Under the pieces are notes generated by a model. That model did no database searches and had not been told where the DNA came from. It saw nothing but the letters and a program-made list of their open reading frames with translations. Shown piece by piece: positions 1 to 5,897 of a stretch of DNA of 15,745 bases (its first letter is position 1; each line of letters starts with the position of its first letter). The stretch is from NCBI GenBank assembly GCA_964390645.1, contig CAYMLL010000178.1, positions 1-15,745 on the forward strand. The letters run 5' to 3'. Both the position numbers and the translations under genes were made by a program. The stretch is from CAYMLL01 sp964390645 (lineage in GTDB: Bacteria > Planctomycetota > UBA8108).

Positions 1-11
1 GGGGGGCCAGT

Positions 12-145
12 TACGAGGGGTACGACACAGCCGGCGGCGATATATACGACTTTGTGCCGCTGGACCGGGTGGACGGCCAACCCCAGCACGACCCGGCGGA
101 CCGTTGGGGTTTTTTCATCGGTGACGTCGCCGGGCACGGGCCGTC
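12..145 (+). pseudogene. Fragment of a SpoIIE-type PP2C serine phosphatase
   Basis: The frame starting at 12 reads YEGYDTAGGDIYDF, then WGFFIGDVAGHGPSA. GGD(I/F)YDF and (I/V)GDVxGHGxxA are the two metal-binding signatures of PPM/SpoIIE phosphatases (RsbU, RsbP and response-regulator phosphatases), which dephosphorylate anti-sigma antagonists and other phosphoserine proteins in the cytoplasm. Only about 45 residues of a roughly 200-residue domain are present. The beginning lies outside the window. After GHGPSA the expected hydrophobic helix is missing: the frame continues as Arg/Ser-rich sequence to a stop at 231-233, while another frame takes over with an unrelated protein. The domain call is safe. 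Whether this is a real gene remnant or a chimeric contig end is open, and I favour a mis-join. Confidence 0.7.
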
Positions 146-718
146 GGCGAGGCGCTGCACGCGCACGGTGGGGATGTCGTTCTCGCGGACACGAACCGAG
201 CCAACGTCAGCCGGGCTCGCATGGCGGGCTTGAGGACCTGTTCGGACAACGTGCTGTCCGACTACGCGCTCGAGGATCTCGACCTCGGCGGCGTCGGTCG
301 CGTTCTGGCGCTGACCTCGAACGACGAGGCCAACTCGCTCGCGGCTCTGCACTTCGCCGAGGTGTTCGGCGGTCAGGAGACCTATCAGCTCGCCGCCGCG
401 AGCGAGAGCCAGCGCGACGCCGCCTCCGACTCCCACCCGCGCGGACGTGTCGCATTCGGCCCGGACGTCACGTTTTCCGCTCTCGCCGACCGGTTCTTCG
501 AGGGCGCGGTCGTCAAGGTGAAGAGACTGACGGAGGACTTCGACCACGACTCCGTTCGCGAGCTCCACGGCGACTCCCTCGTGCCGCTCTTCGCGTTCAC
601 GGAGAAGGGAGGGCTGAGGATCTTCACGGCGGATGCGAAACCGACGCTGGACTCGGGTTCGACGCTCGTGTGCCTGGTGGACGAGCTCGAGCCGATGGCG
701 CGGACAGCCGTCGACTGA
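134..718 (+). CDS. C-terminal NAD-binding (TrkA-N/RCK) part of a cation/proton antiporter-like protein, 5'-truncated
   Basis: About 190 residues can be read up to the TGA at 716-718. The N-terminal part is a Rossmann-type RCK fold: GEALHAHGGDVVLADTN supplies a strand ending in the acidic residue that binds the NAD ribose, followed by ARMAGL and GVGRVLALTSNDEANSLAA, the usual TrkA-N core. The rest (GRVAFGPDVTFSAL, LVPLFAFTEKGGLRIF) resembles the C-terminal extension of CPA1-type Na+/H+ antiporters with a cytoplasmic regulatory domain. Such domains gate ion transport in response to NAD(H) or nucleotides. The expected 10-13 membrane helices should lie upstream but are replaced by a PP2C fragment in a different frame, and an in-frame stop lies at 122-124. 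An internal ATG at 221 would cut the Rossmann fold and is not a believable start. I read this as the tail of a longer gene cut by the junction near 134-145. Confidence 0.65.
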   Translation, partial: ARAVGEALHAHGGDVVLADTNRANVSRARMAGLRTCSDNVLSDYALEDLDLGGVGRVLALTSNDEANSLAALHFAEVFGGQETYQLAAASESQRDAASDSHPRGRVAFGPDVTFSALADRFFEGAVVKVKRLTEDFDHDSVRELHGDSLVPLFAFTEKGGLRIFTADAKPTLDSGSTLVCLVDELEPMARTAVD

Positions 719-747
719 TCGTCGCCGTCAGCCGATCGTGTTCGTTT

Positions 748-759
748 CCGGACGTCCGG
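748..759. repeat. Perfect 12-bp palindrome upstream of the 882-1682 gene
   Basis: CCGGACGTCCGG is a perfect inverted repeat with no spacer. It lies 30 bp after the antiporter-like stop and about 120 bp before the next start. It could be a dimeric regulator site or chance in GC-rich DNA. There is no T-tract, so it is not a terminator. The rest of 719-881 shows no gene. Confidence 0.3.
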
Positions 760-881
760 TGGACATACAACTCCGTCATCCCTCCTTCGCAAGTCCTTGT
801 GCGAGCTCGACCCGACAAGTGGTCCCTGGTTTGCTGTCATCGCACCTCCTCTGCCGGCAACACCATGGAGGAGACCGAGGC

Positions 882-1682
882 ATGCTTGTCCTTTCCAGCG
901 ATATCGTCGACGCGATCCTGATCGACAACACGCGGTGCAACACGGTGCAGGCCTGGCTGCAGCCGCGTCACGAGGTCACCGCGATCCACCTGTGGCTTTC
1001 GGGCAACGCCGACCCGGGCTTCCGTGGCCGTCGCGTTCACCTGGAGACGGTCGAGCCGCCGTGCGTGCGGCCCGGGATTCCCGACGAGCTCGAAGTCGAT
1101 CAGCTCGGCCCGAGCGGTCGCATGGGCATGGCTGCCGGGGGCCGCGCCATCGTCGAGTGGCACTCGCAGTTCGGGCCGACGCGGGTCGAGCTCGACGGCG
1201 CTGCCGTGGAGCTGTTCGACGGGCCGCCGCTGGAGGTCTGGCCTCGCTCGTGCTTCGATGCAGGCTCGATGCCCTGGGACGAGGTGTCGCCACGTGGGGG
1301 CTCCGAGCGGGTCTGGACCGGGTCCGACGAAGTCCTGGAGGCCCCCGACGTCATCGACGACGTTCCGCTCCTGTCGGTGTTCGACCCGCCGCTGCGGTTG
1401 CCGCCGTCGGCGGGCCGGGATGACGTTCAGGTGGAGCGCATGCTCAAGACGCTGCTGGCGCGTCTGGCGTCGGAGTGGGTGAGCGTCGACCTGTGTCCGC
1501 ACGTCCAGCCGCGAGACTCCTACGCGCACCTGCGCCGCGTCTTGCGGGAGCAGCCGTTGACCGTGCCGCGTCGACGGCGTCGCAGGTCGGCCGAGCACCT
1601 GATGAAGTTCGGGTGTTGCGACGCGTGCCGGGAGGAGATGAACGGCCTACCGAGCGACGACTCAGGGCTCTTCGACCACTGA
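882..1682 (+). CDS. Hypothetical protein, 266 aa, with C-terminal CCxxC motif
   Basis: I do not recognise this family. The ATG at 882 is chosen because GGAGGAGA lies about 10 nt upstream; the frame is open further upstream but that part is Arg-rich and shadow-like. There is no signal peptide or membrane helix, so the protein is probably cytoplasmic. The first residues MLVLSSDIVDAILID faintly recall CsrA, but the conserved CsrA core does not follow. The middle is acidic and proline-rich with isolated hydrophobic strands. A basic stretch (RRRRRR near residue 232) precedes the C-terminal FGCCDACREEM, a CCxxC group that could bind zinc or be redox-active. It stands alone between the antiporter-like fragment and the selD fusion, with its own upstream gap. 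That it is coding rests on the SD site and third-position GC bias; the function is unknown. Confidence 0.6.
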   Translation: MLVLSSDIVDAILIDNTRCNTVQAWLQPRHEVTAIHLWLSGNADPGFRGRRVHLETVEPPCVRPGIPDELEVDQLGPSGRMGMAAGGRAIVEWHSQFGPTRVELDGAAVELFDGPPLEVWPRSCFDAGSMPWDEVSPRGGSERVWTGSDEVLEAPDVIDDVPLLSVFDPPLRLPPSAGRDDVQVERMLKTLLARLASEWVSVDLCPHVQPRDSYAHLRRVLREQPLTVPRRRRRRSAEHLMKFGCCDACREEMNGLPSDDSGLFDH

Positions 1683-1864
1683 CCCGCAGTCGTCGTCGCG
1701 ACGCCGCGTGAGTCCGGGTGTCTCGTCGGATACCGGAGCGAGAGCGAGCCGGCGTCGGGCTCACCAGGTGGCGGCGGCTTCGGCGGGAGGCGAGTCTGTC
1801 AGCGGTCGACGACCGGAGCTGTCCCTGCAACGTCGTGCGGACGAAGCGGACCCTCGTTCGTGGC
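1683..1864. other. Intergenic stretch before the selD control region
   Basis: This stretch lies between the stop of the CCxxC protein and the selD promoter. I see no ORF with coding character, no T-tailed hairpin and no RNA gene in it. Confidence 0.5.
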
Positions 1865-1888
1865 CCGTGGATTGTGGATGATCCACGG
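1865..1888. promoter_or_regulatory. Operator-like palindrome overlapping the selD promoter
   Basis: CCGTGGAT (1865-1872) and ATCCACGG (1881-1888) form a perfect 8-bp inverted repeat. A third copy, GTGGAT at 1874-1879, also pairs with ATCCAC across a single G. GTGGAT therefore occurs twice with a 7-bp period and once inverted, right over the -35 box and spacer of the promoter. This placement is typical of a repressor operator, although a transcript-level hairpin is also possible. No regulator gene is visible nearby. Confidence 0.5.
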
Positions 1889-1899
1889 TGAGGTACAAT
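1872..1899 (+). promoter_or_regulatory. Sigma70-type promoter for the selD fusion
   Basis: TTGTGG (1872-1877), a 16-bp spacer and TACAAT (1894-1899) give a -35/-10 pair with start expected near 1906, about 73 nt before the coding start. The GGTACAATCCG context recurs exactly in the promoter at 6824-6851. Confidence 0.55.
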
Positions 1900-1978
1900 C
1901 CGGCTCACTCGTCCGTCGTGCGCGCTCCGTACGGACGCGGCCCGCCGCGGCGACGACTCGAACACGACCGGCACCACG

Positions 1979-4347
1979 TTGGAATTTCCTTCGACTCCCG
2001 TCCTCAAAGATCTTGTCCTCGTCGGTGGGGGGCACAGTCATGTCGCGGTGCTGCGTCGCTTTGGCATGCGTCCGGTTCCAGGGGTGCGACTGACGGTTAT
2101 CTGTCGCGACGTTCATACGCCGTACTCCGGGATGCTGCCCGGGTTCATCGCGGGCCACTACGAGTTCGACGACGCGCACATCGACCTCGGCCCGCTGTCG
2201 CGTTTCGCGGGGGCGCGGCTCTTCTGCGACGAGGTCGTCGGCATCGACATCGCGGAGCGTCGGGTGCGCTGCCGGAACCGTCCGCCGGTCGCGTACGATC
2301 TGCTGTCGCTCAACATCGGATCCACACCGTTGACGTCCGACGTCGACGGCGCGGCGGAGCACACCATCGTGGTGAAGCCCGTCAGCGGCTTTGTCGTGCG
2401 CTGGGAGAAGCTCGTGGAGCGGGTGCTCGAGTCGGACCGTCGTCTCGCGATCGGCACGGTCGGTGCCGGCGCCGGCGGTCTCGAGCTGACGTTGGCGGCG
2501 CAGCACGCGCTCGTCGGGGCACTCGAGGAGAAGGGACGCGGCGACCTGGCTCCGTCCTTTCATCTCTTCAGCGCTACCTCGACGATCTTGCCGACGCACG
2601 GGCGGGGCGTTCGGCGGCGTTGTGCGCGCGTGCTTCGGGAGCGCGGCGTCGACGTGCATCTCGGCGTGAGGGTCCGCGAGGTGCGCGACGGCGCGGTCGT
2701 CGACGACCGCGGGCGTGAGCATGNNNNNNNNNNTTTGGGGGGGGCGGGGTGGGGGGGCGGGGGGGGGTGGGGGTGGGGTTGGGGGGGGCGGGCGGGGGGT
2801 TGGGGGGGCGCGGGCGTGAGCATGCTCTCGACGAGGTCTTCTGGGTGACGAGGTCGAGCGCCGCCGCGTGGATCCGGGAGTCGGGGCTCGATGTCGACGA
2901 GGGCGGTTTCGTTCGCGTCGACGACACCCTCGAGTCGACGTCTCACCCGGGCATCTTCGCCGCCGGCGACATCGCGTCGTCCCTTCACCACCCGCGTGAG
3001 AAGGCGGGGGTCTTCGCCGTGCGGCAGGGGCCGGCGCTGGAACGCAACCTCCGCCGCGCTCTCCTCGGTGAGCCGCTTCAGCCCTTCGTTCCGCAGAGGC
3101 GTTTCCTCAGCCTGATCTCGACGGGTGACCGGTACGCGGTGGCGTCCCGTGGTGGCTGGTCGGCCGAGGGGGCCTGGGTCTGGCGCTGGAAGGACTGGAT
3201 CGATCGTCGCTTCATGCGCAAGTACGCGAAGCTGCCGGCGATGGTCGGGGCGGGTGCGCCGGGCGTTCCGAAGGGGCTGGCGAGCGAGGAGACGCTGAAG
3301 GACATCGCGGCGATCGCGATGCGCTGCGGTGGCTGCGGCGCGAAGGTCGGCTCGACCGTGCTCGAGCGCGTACTGTCGCGCTTGACACCGACGCGGGGCG
3401 ACGATGTCGTCATCGGGCTCGACGCGCCGGACGACGCGGCGGTCACGACGGTGCCGACCGGGAAGCTCCTGGTGCAGACGATCGACTCGTTCCGGGCGAT
3501 CGTCGACGACCCCTACGTTTTCGGGAAGATAGCCGCGAACCACAGTCTCGGTGACATCTTCGCGATGAACGCCGAGGCGAGGACCGCGCTCGCGGTCGCG
3601 ACCGTGCCCTTCGGTGTCGAATCGAAAGTCGAGGAGACGCTCGAGTCGCTTCTGCGCGGCGCCGTCGAGGTGCTCGATGAAGCCGGTGTCTCGCTCGTCG
3701 GGGGGCACACCAGCGAGGGGGCCGAGCTCTGCCTCGGGTTCGCGGTCAGCGGTGTCGCCGACCCCGACACCGTGCTGCGAAAGGGTGGCATGCGTGCGGG
3801 CGACCGCATCCTGATCACCAAGCCCGTCGGCACCGGAACGCTCTTCGCCGCGGAGATGCGGTTGCGCGCGAGGGGCCGATGGATCGTCGACGCGATCGCG
3901 TCCATGCTGCGGTCGAACCGTGCCGCAGCCGTATGTCTGGCGCGTCACGGCGCGACGGCCGCGACGGACGTCACCGGCTTCGGCGTCCTCGGGCATCTCG
4001 TCGAGATGACGAGGGCCTCAGGCGTCGATGCGAGCCTGTCGCTGGCGGCCCTGCCGCTGCTGGACGGGGCGCAGGAGACGGTCGCCGCCGGCATCTTCAG
4101 CTCGTTGCAGCCTCAGAACGTTCGTCTGCGCCGTGCGATCGTCGACCTCGAGCGGGTCGCGGCGTTGTCGGCCTACCCGCTCCTCTTCGATCCACAGACC
4201 GCGGGAGGGCTGCTCGCGACGGTGCCTGCGGCGACCGCTGACGCTTGCGTCGAGGATCTCCGGGGGCTCGGCTACGAGCGCACGCGGATCATCGGGGAGG
4301 TCCGCGAGAGGGGGCAGCGCGCGGAGTCGATCGAGATCACGGACTGA
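1979..4347 (+). CDS. selD: FAD-dependent oxidoreductase / selenophosphate synthetase (SelD) fusion
   Basis: The N-terminal half is an NDH-2-like pyridine-nucleotide-disulfide oxidoreductase: FAD-binding LVLVGGGHSHVAVL at residues 12-25, a second Rossmann motif GAGAGGLEL, and HPGIFAAGDIA near the end of the domain. The C-terminal half is SelD, which makes selenophosphate from selenide and ATP for selenocysteine and 2-selenouridine tRNA. GGCGAK holds the catalytic Cys and Lys (about C419 and K422 after gap correction; the position often taken by Sec is Cys here), and the metal-binding GLDAPDDAAV follows. Such fusions are known; the oxidase half probably supplies or checks reduced selenium. The start is the TTG at 1979, the only start codon in frame after the stop at 1889-1891. 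The gap and poly-G insert at 2724-2808 is an artefact: the 16 bases before it recur after it, and merging them gives an unbroken 755-aa protein. No selA, selB, selU or selenoprotein gene is in view. Confidence 0.88.
2724..2808. other. Assembly gap plus poly-G artefact
   Basis: Ten N are followed by about 75 bases made almost only of G with scattered C and T. CGCGGGCGTGAGCATG occurs directly before the gap (2708-2723) and again directly after the G tract (2809-2824). This is what two contig ends with an unmerged overlap and a low-quality G-call tail would give. Nothing here is likely to be real DNA. Confidence 0.9.
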
Positions 4348-4401
4348 CCTCGAGTCCTGTCGTCTTACGGGGACCTCGCCGGGCGGCGGCGGTGGGGCGA
4401 C

Positions 4402-4863
4402 TCAGCTGCTCGGGGCTTCGTCTGTCACCCCTGCGACTCGGCAGAGCCGGGTCTCGAGATCCTTGATCTCGCGGTAGAGCGCCTCCCGCTGGCGGATGAG
4501 GTCGTCGTGGAGCCCCTCCTGCTGGCGCAGTCGTGCGCGTGTGCTCAGGAGCGTGCGGTTGCGCGCCGAGGCTGCCTCGTCGTCGGTCGCTCGACGCGTG
4601 TCTCGCCGTTTCGGCGTGGCCTGACGTTCGGCGTCCTCCGCGTCACGCAGCTGGTTCCGCAGCCGCGTCAGCTCGCGACGGCAGCTCTCCATGTCGTGCT
4701 CGAGGCGGCTGTAGTCGGTCTGTAGCCGTGCGTGCTCCTGCCGGAGATCCGTGATCTCTTCGTTCCCGGTGACCTCCCCCGCGACCGGGAGCTTCCTGGC
4801 GTCGCGGTCAGCGTGTGACGGCGGGAGCAGAAGTGTGATCGAGATGAGGATGAGAGTGCTCAT
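4402..4863 (-). CDS. Secreted coiled-coil protein, 153 aa
   Basis: The reverse-strand ORF starts MSTLILISITLLLPPSHADRD, a short Sec signal peptide with likely cleavage after SHA. The next 110 or so residues are strongly charged and heptad-like (DLRQEHARLQTDYSRLEHD, then ELTRLRNQLRDAEDAE and DDLIRQREALYREIKDLETRL), predicting a long coiled coil interrupted by an Arg/Ala/Thr linker at about residues 82-100. It would act in the periplasm or at the envelope, perhaps as a structural or adaptor protein. The two Cys (in MESCRRE and RLCRV) may form a disulfide. The family is not recognised. It converges with the selD fusion, leaving 54 bp between the stops. I see no clear SD site or promoter, so the exact start is uncertain. 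Confidence 0.6.
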   Translation of the reverse strand: MSTLILISITLLLPPSHADRDARKLPVAGEVTGNEEITDLRQEHARLQTDYSRLEHDMESCRRELTRLRNQLRDAEDAERQATPKRRDTRRATDDEAASARNRTLLSTRARLRQQEGLHDDLIRQREALYREIKDLETRLCRVAGVTDEAPSS

Positions 4864-5250
4864 GACTCACGTCAGAGATCGAGCCCGTCGTGCACGGTCC
4901 GGCCGACCATCCGGAGTTCTTCGGCCCGTGGGTGCGTCGACCTTTGGGGCTTCTCGCCGGAAGATCGGGGCCCGGGACGGCGTCCCCGGGAATTCTGCGG
5001 TGGCCTGCGGGTTCAGCGTCCGGCGTGACGTGCGGGGCGTGACGTCATTCTCCGTCCGGCAGTGCGCGGCGTGGCCGGCCCCGTCCGCGTTGCATCGCGA
5101 TCCCGGACTGCTTCACCGAGGGGCTCGCGGGAGACGGACATGGTGCGCCGGTCGTTCTGGCAGCGCGGTGGTGTCGTTGCGGTATCGATCGTTGCGTTGT
5201 TCACAGGGCGATAATCGTCGGCTGTGGCCCGGGGAGGATGGGGGGAAATA
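4864..5250. other. 387-bp stretch without a convincing gene
   Basis: This lies upstream of the coiled-coil gene and beyond the tRNA-Lys terminator, so it should hold the promoter of the coiled-coil gene, but no good -35/-10 pair is visible on the reverse strand. It contains a GC-rich hairpin with one bulged C (about 4971-4990), two copies of GCGTGACGT 14 bp apart (5023-5031, 5037-5045) and an 8-bp palindrome TGACGTCA (5040-5047). A long forward ORF across it has no recognisable content. Confidence 0.4.
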
Positions 5251-5290
5251 ACGGGGGCTCATGAGCGCGGCTTGCGACGTGAGCCCCCGT
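5251..5290 (-). terminator. Terminator of tRNA-Lys
   Basis: ACGGGGGCTCA (5251-5261) and TGAGCCCCCGT (5280-5290) form a perfect 11-bp stem around an 18-nt loop. It lies 6 nt past the tRNA 3' end on the reverse strand and is followed there by TATTTC, a short weak U-tract. Position and stem strength support a Rho-independent terminator. Confidence 0.7.
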
Positions 5291-5296
5291 GAAAAC

Positions 5297-5372
<76 letters not shown>

Positions 5373-5428
5373 TGGAAGGTCGTGTTCTTGGCGACAGCCG
5401 GTTCCTCGCAACGTTCGGAAGGACGCTC

Positions 5429-5456
5429 ATTAGAGCCAGTTCGACGGGAGTGTCAA
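5429..5456 (-). promoter_or_regulatory. Promoter of tRNA-Lys
   Basis: On the reverse strand TTGACA (5456-5451), a 16-bp spacer and TCTAAT (5434-5429) match the sigma70 consensus in 11 of 12 positions. The expected start is near 5422, leaving a leader of about 50 nt before the mature tRNA. It is the closest consensus match in the window. Confidence 0.75.
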
Positions 5457-5533
5457 GCTCCATCCCGCGCGCCGTGTGCCGCCGGGCAGGCCGGTGGAAT
5501 TCGCGCTCTCCGTCACCTGGCACCGACGAGAAC

Positions 5534-5562
5534 GCCCTCCGCAACCCGGGGCTGCGGAGGGC
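5534..5562 (-). terminator. Terminator of the disrupted tRNA-Arg
   Basis: GCCCTCCGCA (5534-5543) and TGCGGAGGGC (5553-5562) make a perfect 10-bp stem with a 9-nt loop, 6 nt beyond the CCA end of the tRNA-Arg half. The reverse-strand tail is only GTTCTC, so the U-tract is poor. It is probably the original terminator of the tRNA-Arg gene, left in place after the gene was split. Confidence 0.55.
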
Positions 5563-5568
5563 TTTACT

Positions 5569-5618
5569 TGGCACGCCCGCCAGGACTCGAACCTGGAACC
5601 GTCGGCTTCGAAGGCCAA
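5569..5618 (-). pseudogene. Orphan 3' half of tRNA-Arg(TCG)
   Basis: The reverse strand reads anticodon arm TTGGC-CTTCGAA-GCCGA (anticodon TCG), variable loop CGGTT, a perfect T-arm CCAGG-TTCGAGT-CCTGG, 3' acceptor strand CGGGCGT, discriminator G and encoded CCA. The acceptor 5' strand (ACGCCCG) and the D-arm are missing: upstream of the anticodon arm the sequence becomes CTCCTTTTT and then AT-richer DNA with no tRNA features. A tRNA cut at the anticodon loop, with its 3' half and terminator kept, is the classic trace of site-specific integration by a tyrosine recombinase. The complete gene should lie at the other end of the inserted DNA or beyond the gap. Confidence 0.8.
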
Positions 5619-5662
5619 AAAGGAGCCATCGCGTAAGTCCGCTCTATTTCTCTAAGTGCTGA

Positions 5663-5682
5663 ATTCGCCGTCTATTCGCCGT
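5663..5682. repeat. Direct repeat pair at 11-bp period (first)
   Basis: ATTCGCCGT occurs at 5663-5671 and 5674-5682, start-to-start distance 11 bp, about one DNA turn. It lies about 45 bp from the tRNA anticodon arm, where integrase arm-type sites would be expected. Confidence 0.6.
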
Positions 5683-5685
5683 TTC

Positions 5686-5769
5686 TCAACCATTCTCGTT
5701 TTGCTTGCCTTTCCGTGGTTTACAAGTCACATTCAAGTCACATCGCGAGAGGACCGACGGCCGTGGTTG
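5686..5769 (-). CDS. Possible C-terminal tail of a protein cut by the gap (integrase candidate)
   Basis: On the reverse strand a frame is open from the gap edge for 27 codons and ends at a TGA (5688-5686). The peptide ends in SRCDLNVTCKPRKGKQNENG, basic and polar, as protein tails often are. A tyrosine integrase gene ending close to the attachment site would fit the split tRNA-Arg, but the catalytic R-H-R-Y region would lie in the gap and nothing in the 27 residues is diagnostic. It could equally be chance reading through repeat DNA. Confidence 0.25.
   Translation of the reverse strand, partial: QPRPSVLSRCDLNVTCKPRKGKQNENG
5723..5743. repeat. Direct repeat pair at 11-bp period (second)
   Basis: CAAGTCACAT occurs at 5723-5732 and 5734-5743, again 11 bp apart. 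Its sequence differs from the first pair but has the same helical phasing. It overlaps the possible protein tail. Confidence 0.6.
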
Positions 5770-5779
5770 NNNNNNNNNN
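5770..5779. other. Assembly gap (10 N)
   Basis: This is a fixed-length scaffold gap of unknown true size. No sequence is shared between its two edges, so unlike the first gap it cannot be closed from the flanks. Confidence 0.95.
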
Positions 5780-5790
5780 TCACGCTCCGG

Positions 5791-5809
5791 GCGCGTCGTG
5801 AGGACGCGC
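5791..5809. repeat. Perfect hairpin just after the gap
   Basis: GCGCGTC (5791-5797) and GACGCGC (5803-5809) form a 7-bp stem with loop GTGAG. There is no T-tract on the forward side. It could be a terminator remnant or a regulatory stem. Confidence 0.35.
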
Positions 5810-5878
5810 GGTGGGGATTATAGATCGTCGTCCTGCGGCTGCAATCCCGTCCCGCGTGTAAATCACTCCGGAGTCGCG

Positions 5879-5897
5879 CCTGTTTTGCCGAAACAGG
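5879..5897. promoter_or_regulatory. Hairpin abutting the start codon at 5898
   Basis: CCTGTTT (5879-5885), loop TGCCG and AAACAGG (5891-5897) form a perfect 7-bp stem-loop whose last base touches the ATG at 5898. It fills the position where an SD site should be. It may act as a translational control element or as a DNA operator, or the true start may lie further downstream. Confidence 0.45.

Larger units (their letters stand above)
5619..5769. mobile_element. Candidate end of an integrative element at the tRNA-Arg site
   Basis: Directly next to the split tRNA, base composition drops clearly against the rest of the window, with many A/T runs. The segment holds two pairs of direct repeats at 11-bp spacing and a possible reverse-strand protein tail, and it runs into an N gap. 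This is the expected layout of the arm region of an element recombined into a tRNA. The element itself is not visible, so its nature, size and completeness are unknown. Confidence 0.5.

Noticed and set aside
743..771. Promoter candidate with TACAAC -10 before the gene at 882
   Set aside because: No acceptable -35 at 16-18 bp, and it overlaps the 12-bp palindrome; too weak to list.
882..930. CsrA-like N-terminus (MLVLSS...ILID)
   Set aside because: Only the first few residues match. The CsrA core strands and length are absent, and the protein is 266 aa.
2734..2808. G-rich tract that could be a G-quadruplex or encode a Gly/Trp-rich domain
   Set aside because: It sits beside an N gap between two copies of the same 16-mer, and removing it restores a conserved protein. 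It is a sequencing or assembly artefact.
4751..5251. Forward ORF of 166 codons across the intergenic stretch
   Set aside because: It overlaps the reverse-strand coiled-coil gene, has no SD site and shows no domain-like pattern; it is a GC-rich shadow.
5382..5636. Forward ORF ending in PPGLEPGTVGFEG
   Set aside because: The peptide is simply the reverse complement of the tRNA-Arg 3' half read in frame, a common false gene over tRNA loci.
5857..5883. Sigma28-like flagellar promoter (TAAA, 15 nt, GCC...) before the FlgN-like gene
   Set aside because: The second half reads GCCTGTTT, matching the expected GCCGATAA in only its first three bases clearly.
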